Source: Streptomyces sp. NBRC 109706 (GTDB taxonomy: Bacteria; Actinomycetota; Actinomycetes; Streptomycetales; Streptomycetaceae). From it: 64,000 nt of DNA. The stretch lies in assembly GCF_000974485.1 (NCBI RefSeq), contig NZ_BBOM01000004.1, positions 558,001 to 622,000 on the forward strand, written 5' to 3'. Position numbers and translations under genes: made by a program. This document shows, piece after piece, positions 56,026-64,000 of this stretch. A model generated the notes under the pieces. It did no database searches. It had not been told where the DNA came from and saw only the letters and a program-made list of their open reading frames with translations. Within the stretch, counting starts at the first letter, position 1, and each line of letters begins with the position of its first letter.

Positions 56026-58287
56026 ATGCGGCCACTCACCCACACCAGACGCATCGCACTGATGCTGACGGCCGGCGCCACCGCGTTGGCCGGGCTCACG
56101 CTCATTCCCGGTTCGGCCGGCGCCGCCGAAGTGCCCGTCGGCAACGGCGGTTACTCGGACGAGCGTCCGGCGGGCACCGTCGGCCCGCTCGACTCCGCGG
56201 GCAATCCGGTCCTCCCCCAGCTGACGGACGCCGTCGCCGGTCAGCCGGTCCCCACCAACGACTGGTGGACGTCGTTGGTGTTCAAGCGGTACGCGGACAT
56301 CCCGCACTCCCAGCCGATGTACGGGCATCCGCTCAGCTACCGGGCCGTGGCCGGCGGCCTTGAGGTCGGCTACCAGACGCAGCCCAACGTCGACGGCTCG
56401 TACTACAACTTCCCGCACCAGGCGGACCTGACGCTCGGCGTCGCCGGGCTGAACTCGCCGGACACCAAGGCGGACGGGTGGTCCGACTGGACCGTCACGC
56501 CGTACTGGGAGGACGCGGGGCACACCTTCCGCGCGACCATCGGCCATGGCAGCCCGTATGTCTACGCCGAGGGCACCGGCGGCAACGCCGAGATCGTGAC
56601 GGCCGGTCCGGCGGAGGTCTTCGCCGACGAGGGCAGCACCCTCGGCGTCACCGTCAACGGCCGCGACTACGCGCTCTTCGCGCCCAGCGGCAGCAGTTGG
56701 AACGTCTCGGGCACCACCATCAGCTCGGACCTCGGCGGCGCTGACTACTACTCGGTGGCGGTCCTGCCCGACCAGGGCGCCCTCGACCTGTACGCCCAGT
56801 ACGCCTACAGCTTTGTCACCGGCTCGGTCGTGGACTGGGACTACAACGAGTCGGCCGGCCAGGTCAGCGCGACGTACACCCTGGAGACCGAGGCCAGGGA
56901 GGGCGACGAGACCGGCACCATCCAGGCCCTCTACCCCCACCAGTGGGCCTACACCTCCGACACCCTGACGGACTACGAGTACGTCTCGCCGCGCGGCGTG
57001 ATGCGGGTGCGGGACGGCAACTCGTTCACCACCACCCAGGACGTCACCGGCGTGCTGCCGGCGCTGCCGGAGACCGACGGCGTCGACCAGGGGCAACTCG
57101 CCGCGTTCGTCAACGAGGTGGCGGCCGACGCGTCCATCGGGTTCGGCGACACCTACTGGAGCGGCAAGCAGTTCGGCCGCCTCGCACAGGTGGTGCCGAT
57201 CGCCGACCAGATCGGTGAGACGGCGGCCAGGGACCAGCTGCTGGAGGCCATGAAGGCCGGCTTCGAGGAGTGGTTCACGGTCGGCGGCCCCGCCGAGTTC
57301 TCCTACGACTCGGACTGGAAGACCCTCACCGGCTACCCGGCCTCCTACGGCAGCGACCAGGAGCTGAACGACCACCACTTCCACTACTCCTACTTCGTCT
57401 TCGCCGCCGCCACCATCGCGGCCTACGACCCGGCGTGGGCCGAGGAGTCCGCCTGGGGCGGAATGGTCGAGGAGCTGATCGCCGACGCGGCCAACCCGTC
57501 CAGGGACGACGACCGTTACCCGTTCCTGCGCGGCTTCGACGTCTACGCCGGCCACAGCTGGGCCGCCGGGCACCAGGGCTTCGAGGCGGGCAACAACCAG
57601 GAGTCCTCGTCCGAGTCGGTCAACCTCAGCGCCGGCCTCATCATGTGGGGCGAGGCCACCGGCGACACCGAGCTGCGCGATCTGGGCGTCTACCTGCTGA
57701 CCACCGAGTCCGAGTCGATCCGGCAGTACTGGTTCGACGGCGACGAGGAGAACTTCCCGGCCGACTACCAGCACAACACCGTCGGCATGGTCTGGAGCAA
57801 CGGCGCCTCGCACTCCACCTGGTGGACCGGCAACCCGGAGGAGATCCACGGCATCAACGTCCTCCCGGTGACCGGCGCCTCGCTCCACCTCGCCAGGGAC
57901 AAGGACGCGATCATCCGCAACCTGGAGGAGCTGGTCGAGGAGAACGGCGGCCCGCCCGTCGAGTGGAAGGAAATCCTCTGGGAGTTCCAGGCGCTGGCCG
58001 ATCCGACGGCGGCCCGCGCGGCCTACGACAGCGACGGCGGCGGGAGCTACACCCCGGAGGCCGGCGAGTCCTGGGCCCACGTCTATCACTGGATCTACAC
58101 CCTGGACGCGATCGGCGCCCCCGACACCTCGATCACCGCCGACAGTCCGACGGCGGCGGCGTTCTCCGACGGCACCACCACCACCTATGCCGCGCACAAC
58201 TACGGCGGCAGCGAACGGACGGTGACCTTCTCGGACGGCACCACCCTCACGGTTCCGCCCGGTTCGTCGGCGAGCACCACCGGCTGA
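56026..58287 (+). CDS. Secreted endo-1,3-beta-glucanase, GH81
   Basis: ATG 56026 begins a 753-residue protein with a signal peptide (LMLTAGATALAGLTLIPGSAGA). GH81 signatures are TNDWWTSLVFKR, HPLSYR, the catalytic region ELNDHHFHYSYFVFAAATIAAYDP (Asp/His), GFDVYAGHSWAAG and NNQESSSESVNLSAGLIMWGEATGD with the conserved Glu pair, and NTVGMVWSNGASHSTWW. It degrades beta-1,3-glucans such as laminarin or fungal walls outside the cell. A small beta domain ends the protein. It is a single-gene unit with its own promoter, operator and terminator. Confidence 0.95.
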   Translation: MRPLTHTRRIALMLTAGATALAGLTLIPGSAGAAEVPVGNGGYSDERPAGTVGPLDSAGNPVLPQLTDAVAGQPVPTNDWWTSLVFKRYADIPHSQPMYGHPLSYRAVAGGLEVGYQTQPNVDGSYYNFPHQADLTLGVAGLNSPDTKADGWSDWTVTPYWEDAGHTFRATIGHGSPYVYAEGTGGNAEIVTAGPAEVFADEGSTLGVTVNGRDYALFAPSGSSWNVSGTTISSDLGGADYYSVAVLPDQGALDLYAQYAYSFVTGSVVDWDYNESAGQVSATYTLETEAREGDETGTIQALYPHQWAYTSDTLTDYEYVSPRGVMRVRDGNSFTTTQDVTGVLPALPETDGVDQGQLAAFVNEVAADASIGFGDTYWSGKQFGRLAQVVPIADQIGETAARDQLLEAMKAGFEEWFTVGGPAEFSYDSDWKTLTGYPASYGSDQELNDHHFHYSYFVFAAATIAAYDPAWAEESAWGGMVEELIADAANPSRDDDRYPFLRGFDVYAGHSWAAGHQGFEAGNNQESSSESVNLSAGLIMWGEATGDTELRDLGVYLLTTESESIRQYWFDGDEENFPADYQHNTVGMVWSNGASHSTWWTGNPEEIHGINVLPVTGASLHLARDKDAIIRNLEELVEENGGPPVEWKEILWEFQALADPTAARAAYDSDGGGSYTPEAGESWAHVYHWIYTLDAIGAPDTSITADSPTAAAFSDGTTTTYAAHNYGGSERTVTFSDGTTLTVPPGSSASTTG

Positions 58288-58311
58288 TCCGTCAGCTCGT
58301 CAGCACCAGGC

Positions 58312-58348
58312 GCCCGCGCCCCCCGGCCAGCCGCCGGGGGGCGCGGGC
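58312..58348 (+). terminator. Strong terminator after GH81
   Basis: GCCCGCGCCCCCCGGC (58312-58327) pairs perfectly with GCCGGGGGGCGCGGGC (58333-58348) across 5 nt; 24 nt after the stop. Confidence 0.85.
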
Positions 58349-58482
58349 CCGTGCGCGGGGCGATGAGTTCCGGAGCGCGCGCGAGTCCCCTTCTTCAGGA
58401 CCCCGGGACCGAAGAGCCCGCGGGCCGAGGGGAAACCCGGGAAAACCCGCAGGGATCCCCCGGAGAAGAAGAGGACGACCGA

Positions 58483-59007
58483 ATGACGGGCGAACCGACC
58501 AGCACCACCCTCAGCCGCGAGTTCAGCGAGCCGGACGCGCGGCCGACGCCCTGGGACACGGCGCTGCGCGCCCTCACCTCGGCGGAGGTCTTCTGGCTCT
58601 CCACGGTCCGCCCGGACGGCCGGCCCCATGTCACCCCGCTGCTGGCGATCTGGCAGGACGGCAGCGCCTGGTTCACCACCGGCGCCGGGGAACGCAAGGC
58701 GAAGAACCTCGCGGCCAACCCCGAGGTGGTGCTGACCACCGGGCGCGACACGCTCGACGAGGGCCTCGATCTCACCGTCGAGGGCCGGGCCCGACGGCGG
58801 ACGGAAGCCGAGCCGCTGCGCCGACTGGCCGACGCCTACGCCGCCAAATACGGTCCCGACTGGGCCTTCGAGGCCCGCGACGGGGCCCTGCACCACGCCG
58901 AGGGCGGCAGCGCCCTGCTCTTCGAGATCGTCCCTTCGCGCGTCTTCGGATTCGCCAAGGGCGCCTACTCACAGACCCGTTGGGACTTCCGAAGCGATGC
59001 CGCATAA
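58483..59007 (+). CDS. Pyridoxamine 5'-phosphate oxidase-like flavin/F420-binding protein
   Basis: ATG 58483 follows GGAGAAGAAGAGGA; 174 residues. The split-barrel fold is shown by VFWLSTVRPDGRPHVTPLLAIWQDGSAWFTTGAGERKAKNLAANPEVVLTTG, then LTVEGRARRRTEAEPLRRLADAYAAKYG, and a C-terminal ALLFEIVPSRVFGFAKG. Actinobacterial members bind FMN or F420; which applies here cannot be told. Classical PNPO activity is unlikely. Confidence 0.88.
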   Translation: MTGEPTSTTLSREFSEPDARPTPWDTALRALTSAEVFWLSTVRPDGRPHVTPLLAIWQDGSAWFTTGAGERKAKNLAANPEVVLTTGRDTLDEGLDLTVEGRARRRTEAEPLRRLADAYAAKYGPDWAFEARDGALHHAEGGSALLFEIVPSRVFGFAKGAYSQTRWDFRSDAA

Positions 59008-59132
59008 CCGGGACAAGAAAAGTCGCAGTCGGTAGTCCCCCTCTGACCTGGCGTTATTCACCCGAGGTCCGAGGCACGCCCGGAGGCCTGGTTGCCGTGG
59101 GCCCGGGGCGCACGCAGGATGGATTGGTGCCC

Positions 59133-59672
59133 ATGCTGATCACGCCCCGCAGCGCTCTGCGGAACACGTTTCTTGACGCCGTTCGGGAGTTCCGGTCGGA
59201 GGGCCGCGGTACCGCCGCGGACGACACGATGCTCGGCCGGGACATCGAGCTTTACGGAGACCGCTGGCAGGAGCCGGCGGTCTTCGAGGACTACGTACGC
59301 CGGCTGATCGCCGACGCGAAGGCCGAGACGGCACGCCCCGCCGGCATGGTGCCGTCGACCACGCTGTGGTTCGCCGAGGGGGACGTCTTCCTCGGCCGGC
59401 TCTCCATCCGGCACCAGCTGACGCCCCGCCTCATGGAGTGGGGCGGCAGCATCGGCTACGACGTCCGGCCGTCCGCGCGGGGGCATGGGCACGGCCGGGC
59501 CATGCTGCGCGCCGCGCTGCCGCACGCCTGGGGCCTGGGCCTCGATCCGGTGCTCGTGACCTGCGACACGACCAACATCGCCTCCCGCAAGGTGATCGAG
59601 GCCGCCGGCGGCTCCTTCGAGGACAAGCGGGGCGACAAGCTCAGGTACTGGATTGCCACCGCGCCGTCGTAA
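59133..59672 (+). CDS. GNAT-family N-acetyltransferase
   Basis: ATG 59133 (or GTG 59127) gives about 179 residues. The GNAT core is VFLGRLSIRHQLTPRLMEWGGSIGYDVRPSARGHGHGRAMLRAALPHAWGLGLDPVLVTCDTTNIASRKVIEAAGGSFED. It resembles predicted acetyltransferases of the COG3981 type. Substrate unknown. A hairpin follows at 59677-59704. Confidence 0.9.
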   Translation: MLITPRSALRNTFLDAVREFRSEGRGTAADDTMLGRDIELYGDRWQEPAVFEDYVRRLIADAKAETARPAGMVPSTTLWFAEGDVFLGRLSIRHQLTPRLMEWGGSIGYDVRPSARGHGHGRAMLRAALPHAWGLGLDPVLVTCDTTNIASRKVIEAAGGSFEDKRGDKLRYWIATAPS

Positions 59673-59676
59673 CCTG

Positions 59677-59704
59677 GTCGCGGGGTTCCGACGAGCCCCG
59701 CGAC
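59677..59704 (+). terminator. Hairpin after the GNAT gene
   Basis: GTCGCGGGG pairs with CCCCGCGAC across a 10-nt loop, 4 nt after the stop codon. Confidence 0.65.
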
Positions 59705-59777
59705 ACGGCAACACAGTCACGTGCCCCACCCCGGCGGGGTCGGCGCGCGGCCGGAGCGACCGAGGGACTGAGGACAA

Positions 59778-60599
59778 CTGGGCAAGCGACAGCCCGTAGG
59801 ACCGCCCCCTGCACCCGTGGTGCAGCGCGTGCGGCTGCGGTACACCAAGCGCGGCCGTCTGCGGTTCACCAGCCACCGCGATTTCCAACGGGCCTTCGAG
59901 CGCGCCCTCCGCCGGTCCGAGGTGCCGATGGCCTACTCGGCCGGCTTCACCCCGCACCCCCGGGTCTCCTACGCCAACGCCGCGCCCACCGGCACGGCCA
60001 GCGAGGCGGAGTATCTGGAGATCGCGCTGGCCGAGCCGAGGGAGCCGGCCGAGCTGCGGGCGCGCCTGGACGAGTCGCTGCCCACCGGGCTCGACATCGT
60101 CGAGGCCGTTCCCGCGCGCACCGGCGACTTCGCCGACCGGCTCGCCGCCTCCGTGTGGGAGCTGCGCCTGGACGGCGTGCCCGTGGCGACGGCCCGACAG
60201 GCCGTGGCCGTCTTTCTCGCCGCCGACGAGGTCATGGTGCGCCGGCAGACGAAGAAGGGCATCAGGGACTTCGACGCCAGGGGCGCCGTGGTCTCCCTCA
60301 CCGCCGACGAAGGCGGGTCCGATAGGCCCGGCTCCGCTCCCTGTGCGATACTGCGCCTGGTAGTACGGCATACCACCCCCGCCGTACGACCCGACGACGT
60401 CCTGTCCGGTCTCCGCGCTACGGCCGACCTGGCGCCGCCGGTCCCCGCTGCGGTGACCAGGCTGGCGCAGGGGCCGCTCGATGAGGAGACCGGCACGGTG
60501 CTCGACCCGTTCGCGCCCGACCGCGACGCTGCCCAGGCCGCATTTGCCACGGCCCCAGGACAGTCACCCGCGGCGGCGCCGGGAGCCGCCGGACAGTGA
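59778..60599 (+). CDS. TIGR03936-family radical SAM-associated protein (DUF2344)
   Basis: The conserved part is VQRVRLRYTKRGRLRFTSHRDFQRAFERALRRSEVPMAYSAGFTPHPRVSYANAAPTGTASEAEYLEIAL, unmistakable for TIGR03936. This gene normally sits between a radical SAM gene and rne; rne follows here but no SAM gene precedes it. GTG 59817 or 59820 gives about 260 residues. The in-frame codons before it read GKRQPVGPPPAPV, like the conserved N-terminus of homologues, and start at CTG 59778 behind GAGGAC. A non-standard CTG start is therefore proposed. The function is unknown, perhaps with the radical SAM partner in RNA or ribosome chemistry. Confidence 0.88.
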   Translation: MGKRQPVGPPPAPVVQRVRLRYTKRGRLRFTSHRDFQRAFERALRRSEVPMAYSAGFTPHPRVSYANAAPTGTASEAEYLEIALAEPREPAELRARLDESLPTGLDIVEAVPARTGDFADRLAASVWELRLDGVPVATARQAVAVFLAADEVMVRRQTKKGIRDFDARGAVVSLTADEGGSDRPGSAPCAILRLVVRHTTPAVRPDDVLSGLRATADLAPPVPAAVTRLAQGPLDEETGTVLDPFAPDRDAAQAAFATAPGQSPAAAPGAAGQ

Positions 60600-60798
60600 T
60601 GCCGTCGCCGCGCCGTCGAACCGCTTGGGGCCAGGGAGCCACTCGGGCCCGACCGTTTCAGCCGGCGCATCGACCAGCAGACTTTCGCCGTAGCCGGGCC
60701 GAGTAGGTCCGGAACCGGCGAGCGACACGAAAGCTCCCGAGCGGCGCCCGCCGTGACAGGGTGGGGTGCCCGGGAGCATGACGGGAGAACCGCCCGCA

Positions 60799-63700
60799 AT
60801 GCACGATCGACACGAGTCCGCGAACGCGGAAGGTGCGGAACGCACCGACGACAGCAACACACCGAGCGACACCCTTCCGCCCCGGCGGCGTCGCCGCGTC
60901 GCGAGCCGCCCGGCGGGACCGCCGACCAGCGTGGCCGAGCCGGTGTCCGCCGAGGTCACCGAGGTGACGCCGCCGGCGCCCCCGGCGCCGGAGGAGGCCG
61001 CGCCCGCGGCGAGCCCGCCGGCCGACGAGCCGGCGCCGCCGCGCCGCCGGCGCCGCGCCACCAGGGCGACCAGCGAGCCACGGCCCGCCGAGAGCGCCGA
61101 AGCGGCCGACCAGGCCCAGGAGACGGAGACACCGACAACCCCCGAGACACCGACGACCCCCGAGGCGACCGAGGAGACCGTGCCGGAGGTCGCCGAGCTG
61201 GCGGATGTGCCGGAGGTCGTCGAGGTGGCGCCGCGTCGCCGCCGCCGGGCCGTCCGCGCCGCCGCCGAGCCCGGGTCCGAGGCCCCGGTGCGCCGCAGGC
61301 GGGCCGCCAAGAGCGAGGCCAAGGCCGTGGAGCCGCCGGCCTTTGTGGCCGAGTCGGAGCCGGTGGCCGAGCCCCCCGAGGAGCCGGCCGTCGAAACCCA
61401 GGAGGAGCCCGAGGCCACGCCGCGTCGGCGCCGCCGGGCGACCAGGGCGGCGGCCGAGCCGGCCGCCGCGCCCGAGCCGACCGAGGAGCGCGAGACGGGC
61501 CGCCGACGCAAGCGGTCGGCGCGCGCCGAGGCCGAGCAGCGGGCCGATGCCGAGCCCAAGGCGGGCGCCACGCGGCCGGAGGAGGAGCTGCCGCAGCCGC
61601 CGGCCGCCCCGGCCGTGGTGTTCCGGGCGCCGGTCTTCCAGGCCCCCATGTTCCAGACCCCGCAGCGCGCCGCCGAGGAGGCGGCCAGCCGCTACGCCGA
61701 GTCGGCCAACTCCGCCGAGGACGACGAGGAGCTGGACGAGTCCGACGTCGACGACGAGCTGACGGCCGAGGCGCCCGAGTCCGCGCCCGTCGCGCTGCCC
61801 CCTGCCGCCGAGGCCGATGACGAGGCCGCCGACGAGGCGGGCGGTCGCGACCGCCCCGCGAGGCGCCGCCGCCGGGGCGGCCGACGCCGCCGCCGGGGCG
61901 AGCTGGCCGAGCGCGCCGCCGAGGCGGCGGCCGACGAGGCCGGCCCCGACGAGCCGGCCGAGCCGGTCGAGGAGCAGCCGGCGGAGGAGCCGGAAGCCGA
62001 GTCGGAGCACGACGGCGACGCGGAGGAGCAGGCCGGCGAGAACGGCGGCGGTTCGTCCCGCCGGCGTCGCCGCCGCCGGCGCCGCACCGGCGACGCGGGC
62101 GAGCAGCCGACCGGCGAGGACGACCCGGAGCGCACCGTCGTCAAGGTGCGCGAGCCGCGCCGCAAGCGCGAGGAGGGCGTCGAGTCCTCCGACGGGGTGC
62201 GGTCCATCAAGGGCTCCACCCGTCTGGAGGCCAAGAAGCAGCGCCGCCGCGAGGGCCGTGAGCAGGGCCGGCGGCGGGTGCCGATCATCACCGAGGCCGA
62301 GTTCCTGGCCCGCCGCGAGGCCGTCGAGCGGGTGATGGTCGTCCGCCAGCACGGCGAGCGCACCCAGATCGGGGTGCTGGAGGACAACGTCCTCGTCGAG
62401 CACTTCGTCAACAAGGAGCAGTCCTCCAGCTACGTGGGCAACGTGTACCTGGGCAAGGTGCAGAACGTGCTCCCGTCGATGGAGGCCGCGTTCGTCGACA
62501 TCGGCAAGGGCCGCAACGCGGTGCTCTACGCCGGTGAGGTCAACTTCGAGGCGCTGGGCCTCGGCCATGGGCCGCGGCGGATCGAGACGGCGCTGAAGTC
62601 CGGGCAGCCGGTGCTGGTGCAGGTCACCAAGGACCCGATCGGGCACAAGGGCGCGCGGCTGACCAGTCAGATCTCGCTGCCGGGACGCTATCTGGTCTAT
62701 GTCCCCGAGGGCTCGATGACCGGGATCAGTCGCAAGCTGCCCGACACCGAGCGGTCCCGACTGAAGCAGATCCTCAAGAAGATCGTTCCCGACGACGCCG
62801 GCGTGATCGTGCGCACGGCCGCCGAGGGCGCCACCGAGGAGGAGCTGACCCGGGACGTCGAGCGGCTGCAGGCGCAGTGGACGGAGATCCAGAAGAAGAG
62901 CAAGAAGGGCAACGCCCCGACGCTGCTCTACGGCGAGCCGGACATGACCGTCCGGGTGGTCAGGGACATCTTCAACGAGGACTTCTCCAAGGTCATCGTC
63001 AGCGGCGACACCGCCTGGGAGACGATCCACGGCTATGTCTCGCATGTGGCGCCCGATCTGGCCGAGCGGCTGACGCGCTGGACGTCGGAGGTGGACGTCT
63101 TCGCCACCTACCGGATCGACGAGCAGCTGATGAAGGCGTTGGACCGCAAGGTCTGGCTGCCGAGCGGCGGTTCGTTGGTGATCGACCGCACCGAGGCCAT
63201 GGTGGTCGTCGACGTCAACACCGGTCGTTTCACCGGCCAGGGCGGCAACCTGGAGGAGACGGTCACCAGGAACAACCTGGAGGCGGCCGAGGAAATCGTG
63301 CGTCAGCTGCGGCTGCGCGACCTGGGCGGCATCATCGTGATCGACTTCATCGACATGGTGCTGGAGTCCAACCGGGATCTGGTGCTGCGGCGGCTCCTGG
63401 AGTGCCTGGGCCGGGACCGGACCAAGCACCAGGTGGCCGAGGTCACCTCGCTGGGCCTGGTGCAGATGACCCGCAAGCGGGTCGGCCAGGGCCTGTTGGA
63501 ATCGTTCTCCGAGCCGTGTGTGCACTGCAACGGGCGGGGCGTGCTCGTGCATATGGAGCATGCCCACATCACGGGCGGTGGCGGCGGTGGCGGTGGCGGC
63601 AAGAAGGGGCGCAAGCGCGGCAAGGGCGCGGCCGCCGTGGAGGCCGCCGCGATCGAGCACGCGACGGAGGAGGTGCCCGAGCCGGTGGGCGCGGCCGAGG

Positions 63701-64000
63701 AGCCGGAGCCGGTGGCCTCGGTCGAGCCGGTGGAGCCGATCGTGCCGGCCGGGACCGCCCAGGACGTGGAGCGGGACGAGCCGCTTGACACCCTTGAGCC
63801 CGCCGAGCCCGCGGTGCCGGCCGTGCCGGTCGAGGAGCCGACGTCCGGCGGTAGGCGGCGTCGGCGCGCCACCCGTAAGGCGAGCGCGCCGGCCGGGCCG
63901 CCGAAGGTGGCGGACGAGGGCGTGGTGACCACGGTCACCGTGGCCGAGCCCGAGCCGGTCGCGGCTCCGGAGCCGGAGCCCGAGCCGTTGGTCGCCGAGG
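60799..64000 (+). CDS. rne: Ribonuclease E/G with long Arg-rich N-terminal extension (3' end beyond window)
   Basis: ATG 60799 (MHDRHESANAEG) follows GGGAGAA; ATG 60778 is an in-frame alternative. The first about 480 residues are low-complexity Glu/Pro/Ala with repeated Arg clusters (PPRRRRR, APRRRRR, TPRRRRR, SRRRRRRRRRR). The catalytic core begins near VMVVRQHGERTQIGVLEDNVLVEHF, with the S1 domain SSYVGNVYLGKVQNVLPSMEAAFVDIG, the DNase I-like subdomain MVVVDVNTGRF...IIVIDFIDM (metal Asp residues) and the Zn-link CVHCNGRG. A second Arg-rich tail follows and is cut by the window edge. It processes rRNA and decays mRNA, in the degradosome-like complex. Confidence 0.95.
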   Translation, partial: MHDRHESANAEGAERTDDSNTPSDTLPPRRRRRVASRPAGPPTSVAEPVSAEVTEVTPPAPPAPEEAAPAASPPADEPAPPRRRRRATRATSEPRPAESAEAADQAQETETPTTPETPTTPEATEETVPEVAELADVPEVVEVAPRRRRRAVRAAAEPGSEAPVRRRRAAKSEAKAVEPPAFVAESEPVAEPPEEPAVETQEEPEATPRRRRRATRAAAEPAAAPEPTEERETGRRRKRSARAEAEQRADAEPKAGATRPEEELPQPPAAPAVVFRAPVFQAPMFQTPQRAAEEAASRYAESANSAEDDEELDESDVDDELTAEAPESAPVALPPAAEADDEAADEAGGRDRPARRRRRGGRRRRRGELAERAAEAAADEAGPDEPAEPVEEQPAEEPEAESEHDGDAEEQAGENGGGSSRRRRRRRRRTGDAGEQPTGEDDPERTVVKVREPRRKREEGVESSDGVRSIKGSTRLEAKKQRRREGREQGRRRVPIITEAEFLARREAVERVMVVRQHGERTQIGVLEDNVLVEHFVNKEQSSSYVGNVYLGKVQNVLPSMEAAFVDIGKGRNAVLYAGEVNFEALGLGHGPRRIETALKSGQPVLVQVTKDPIGHKGARLTSQISLPGRYLVYVPEGSMTGISRKLPDTERSRLKQILKKIVPDDAGVIVRTAAEGATEEELTRDVERLQAQWTEIQKKSKKGNAPTLLYGEPDMTVRVVRDIFNEDFSKVIVSGDTAWETIHGYVSHVAPDLAERLTRWTSEVDVFATYRIDEQLMKALDRKVWLPSGGSLVIDRTEAMVVVDVNTGRFTGQGGNLEETVTRNNLEAAEEIVRQLRLRDLGGIIVIDFIDMVLESNRDLVLRRLLECLGRDRTKHQVAEVTSLGLVQMTRKRVGQGLLESFSEPCVHCNGRGVLVHMEHAHITGGGGGGGGGKKGRKRGKGAAAVEAAAIEHATEEVPEPVGAAEEPEPVASVEPVEPIVPAGTAQDVERDEPLDTLEPAEPAVPAVPVEEPTSGGRRRRRATRKASAPAGPPKVADEGVVTTVTVAEPEPVAAPEPEPEPLVAE

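Noticed and set aside
60658..63660. A 1000-residue minus-strand open frame opposite RNase E
   Set aside because: It is the complement of the RNase E frame; the plus strand has all RNase E motifs and the minus frame is Leu/Gly-rich low complexity only.

Overview
The window is high-GC DNA with strong G/C third-position bias, frequent GTG starts and short ATGA/GTGA gene overlaps. The gene content is typical of a Streptomyces or close streptomycete chromosome: an RNase E/G with a long Arg-rich extension beside a TIGR03936 gene, anchored-repeat metal ABC transporter, LAxTG surface protein, Pkn-type kinases, ROK regulators and a GH81 glucanase. No rRNA, tRNA, CRISPR array or intact mobile element was seen. 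All calls come from reading the sequence; no searches were run.

Left part (1-13.6 kb): a truncated isochorismatase-family hydrolase diverges from a MarR regulator across a 20-bp dyad. Next come a DUF2550-like membrane protein, a DXP reductoisomerase without its usual neighbours, and a RibD-C/DHFR-like reductase. A two-gene module follows (4.1-7.0 kb): a two-helix membrane protein and a TIR-NB-ARC protein that share one C-terminal module, each needing a 1-nt correction to read through. An anchored-repeat metal ABC operon (7.1-13.5 kb: surface protein, binding protein, repeat protein, ATPase, permease) sits behind a Zur-box-like site.

Middle part (13.9-32.3 kb): three Ser/Thr kinases, two with a membrane segment and a PQQ-propeller-like sensor and one with TPR-like repeats. 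Then an XRE regulator diverging from a run of small genes that ends in two Nudix-fold proteins lacking a good Nudix box; an Rrf2 regulator and a NIPSNAP gene with matching 19-bp operators; and TetR/quinone oxidoreductase and LysR/EamA divergent pairs. An iron box precedes a lone FbpC-like ATPase whose 3' end overlaps a convergent M14 carboxypeptidase.

A segment of about 17.5 kb (32.4-50.0 kb) is flanked by two nearly identical copies, about 1.05 kb each and in the same orientation, of a secreted transglycosylase gene with its G-rich leader and terminator. Between them lie a GNAT/amino-acid ABC operon, a GNAT gene, an alpha/beta hydrolase-TetR pair with a 17-bp operator, and a galactoside locus (GH36, GH42, two permeases, binding protein, two ROK regulators).

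Right part (51-64 kb): a two-LamG secreted protein, an IS200/IS605 tnpA remnant, a kinase-like phosphotransferase, a small secreted protein, an array of five diverged ~95-bp repeats, a secreted GH81 glucanase with a promoter and LacI-type operator, a PNPOx-like protein, a GNAT protein, the TIGR03936 gene, and RNase E/G running off the right edge.
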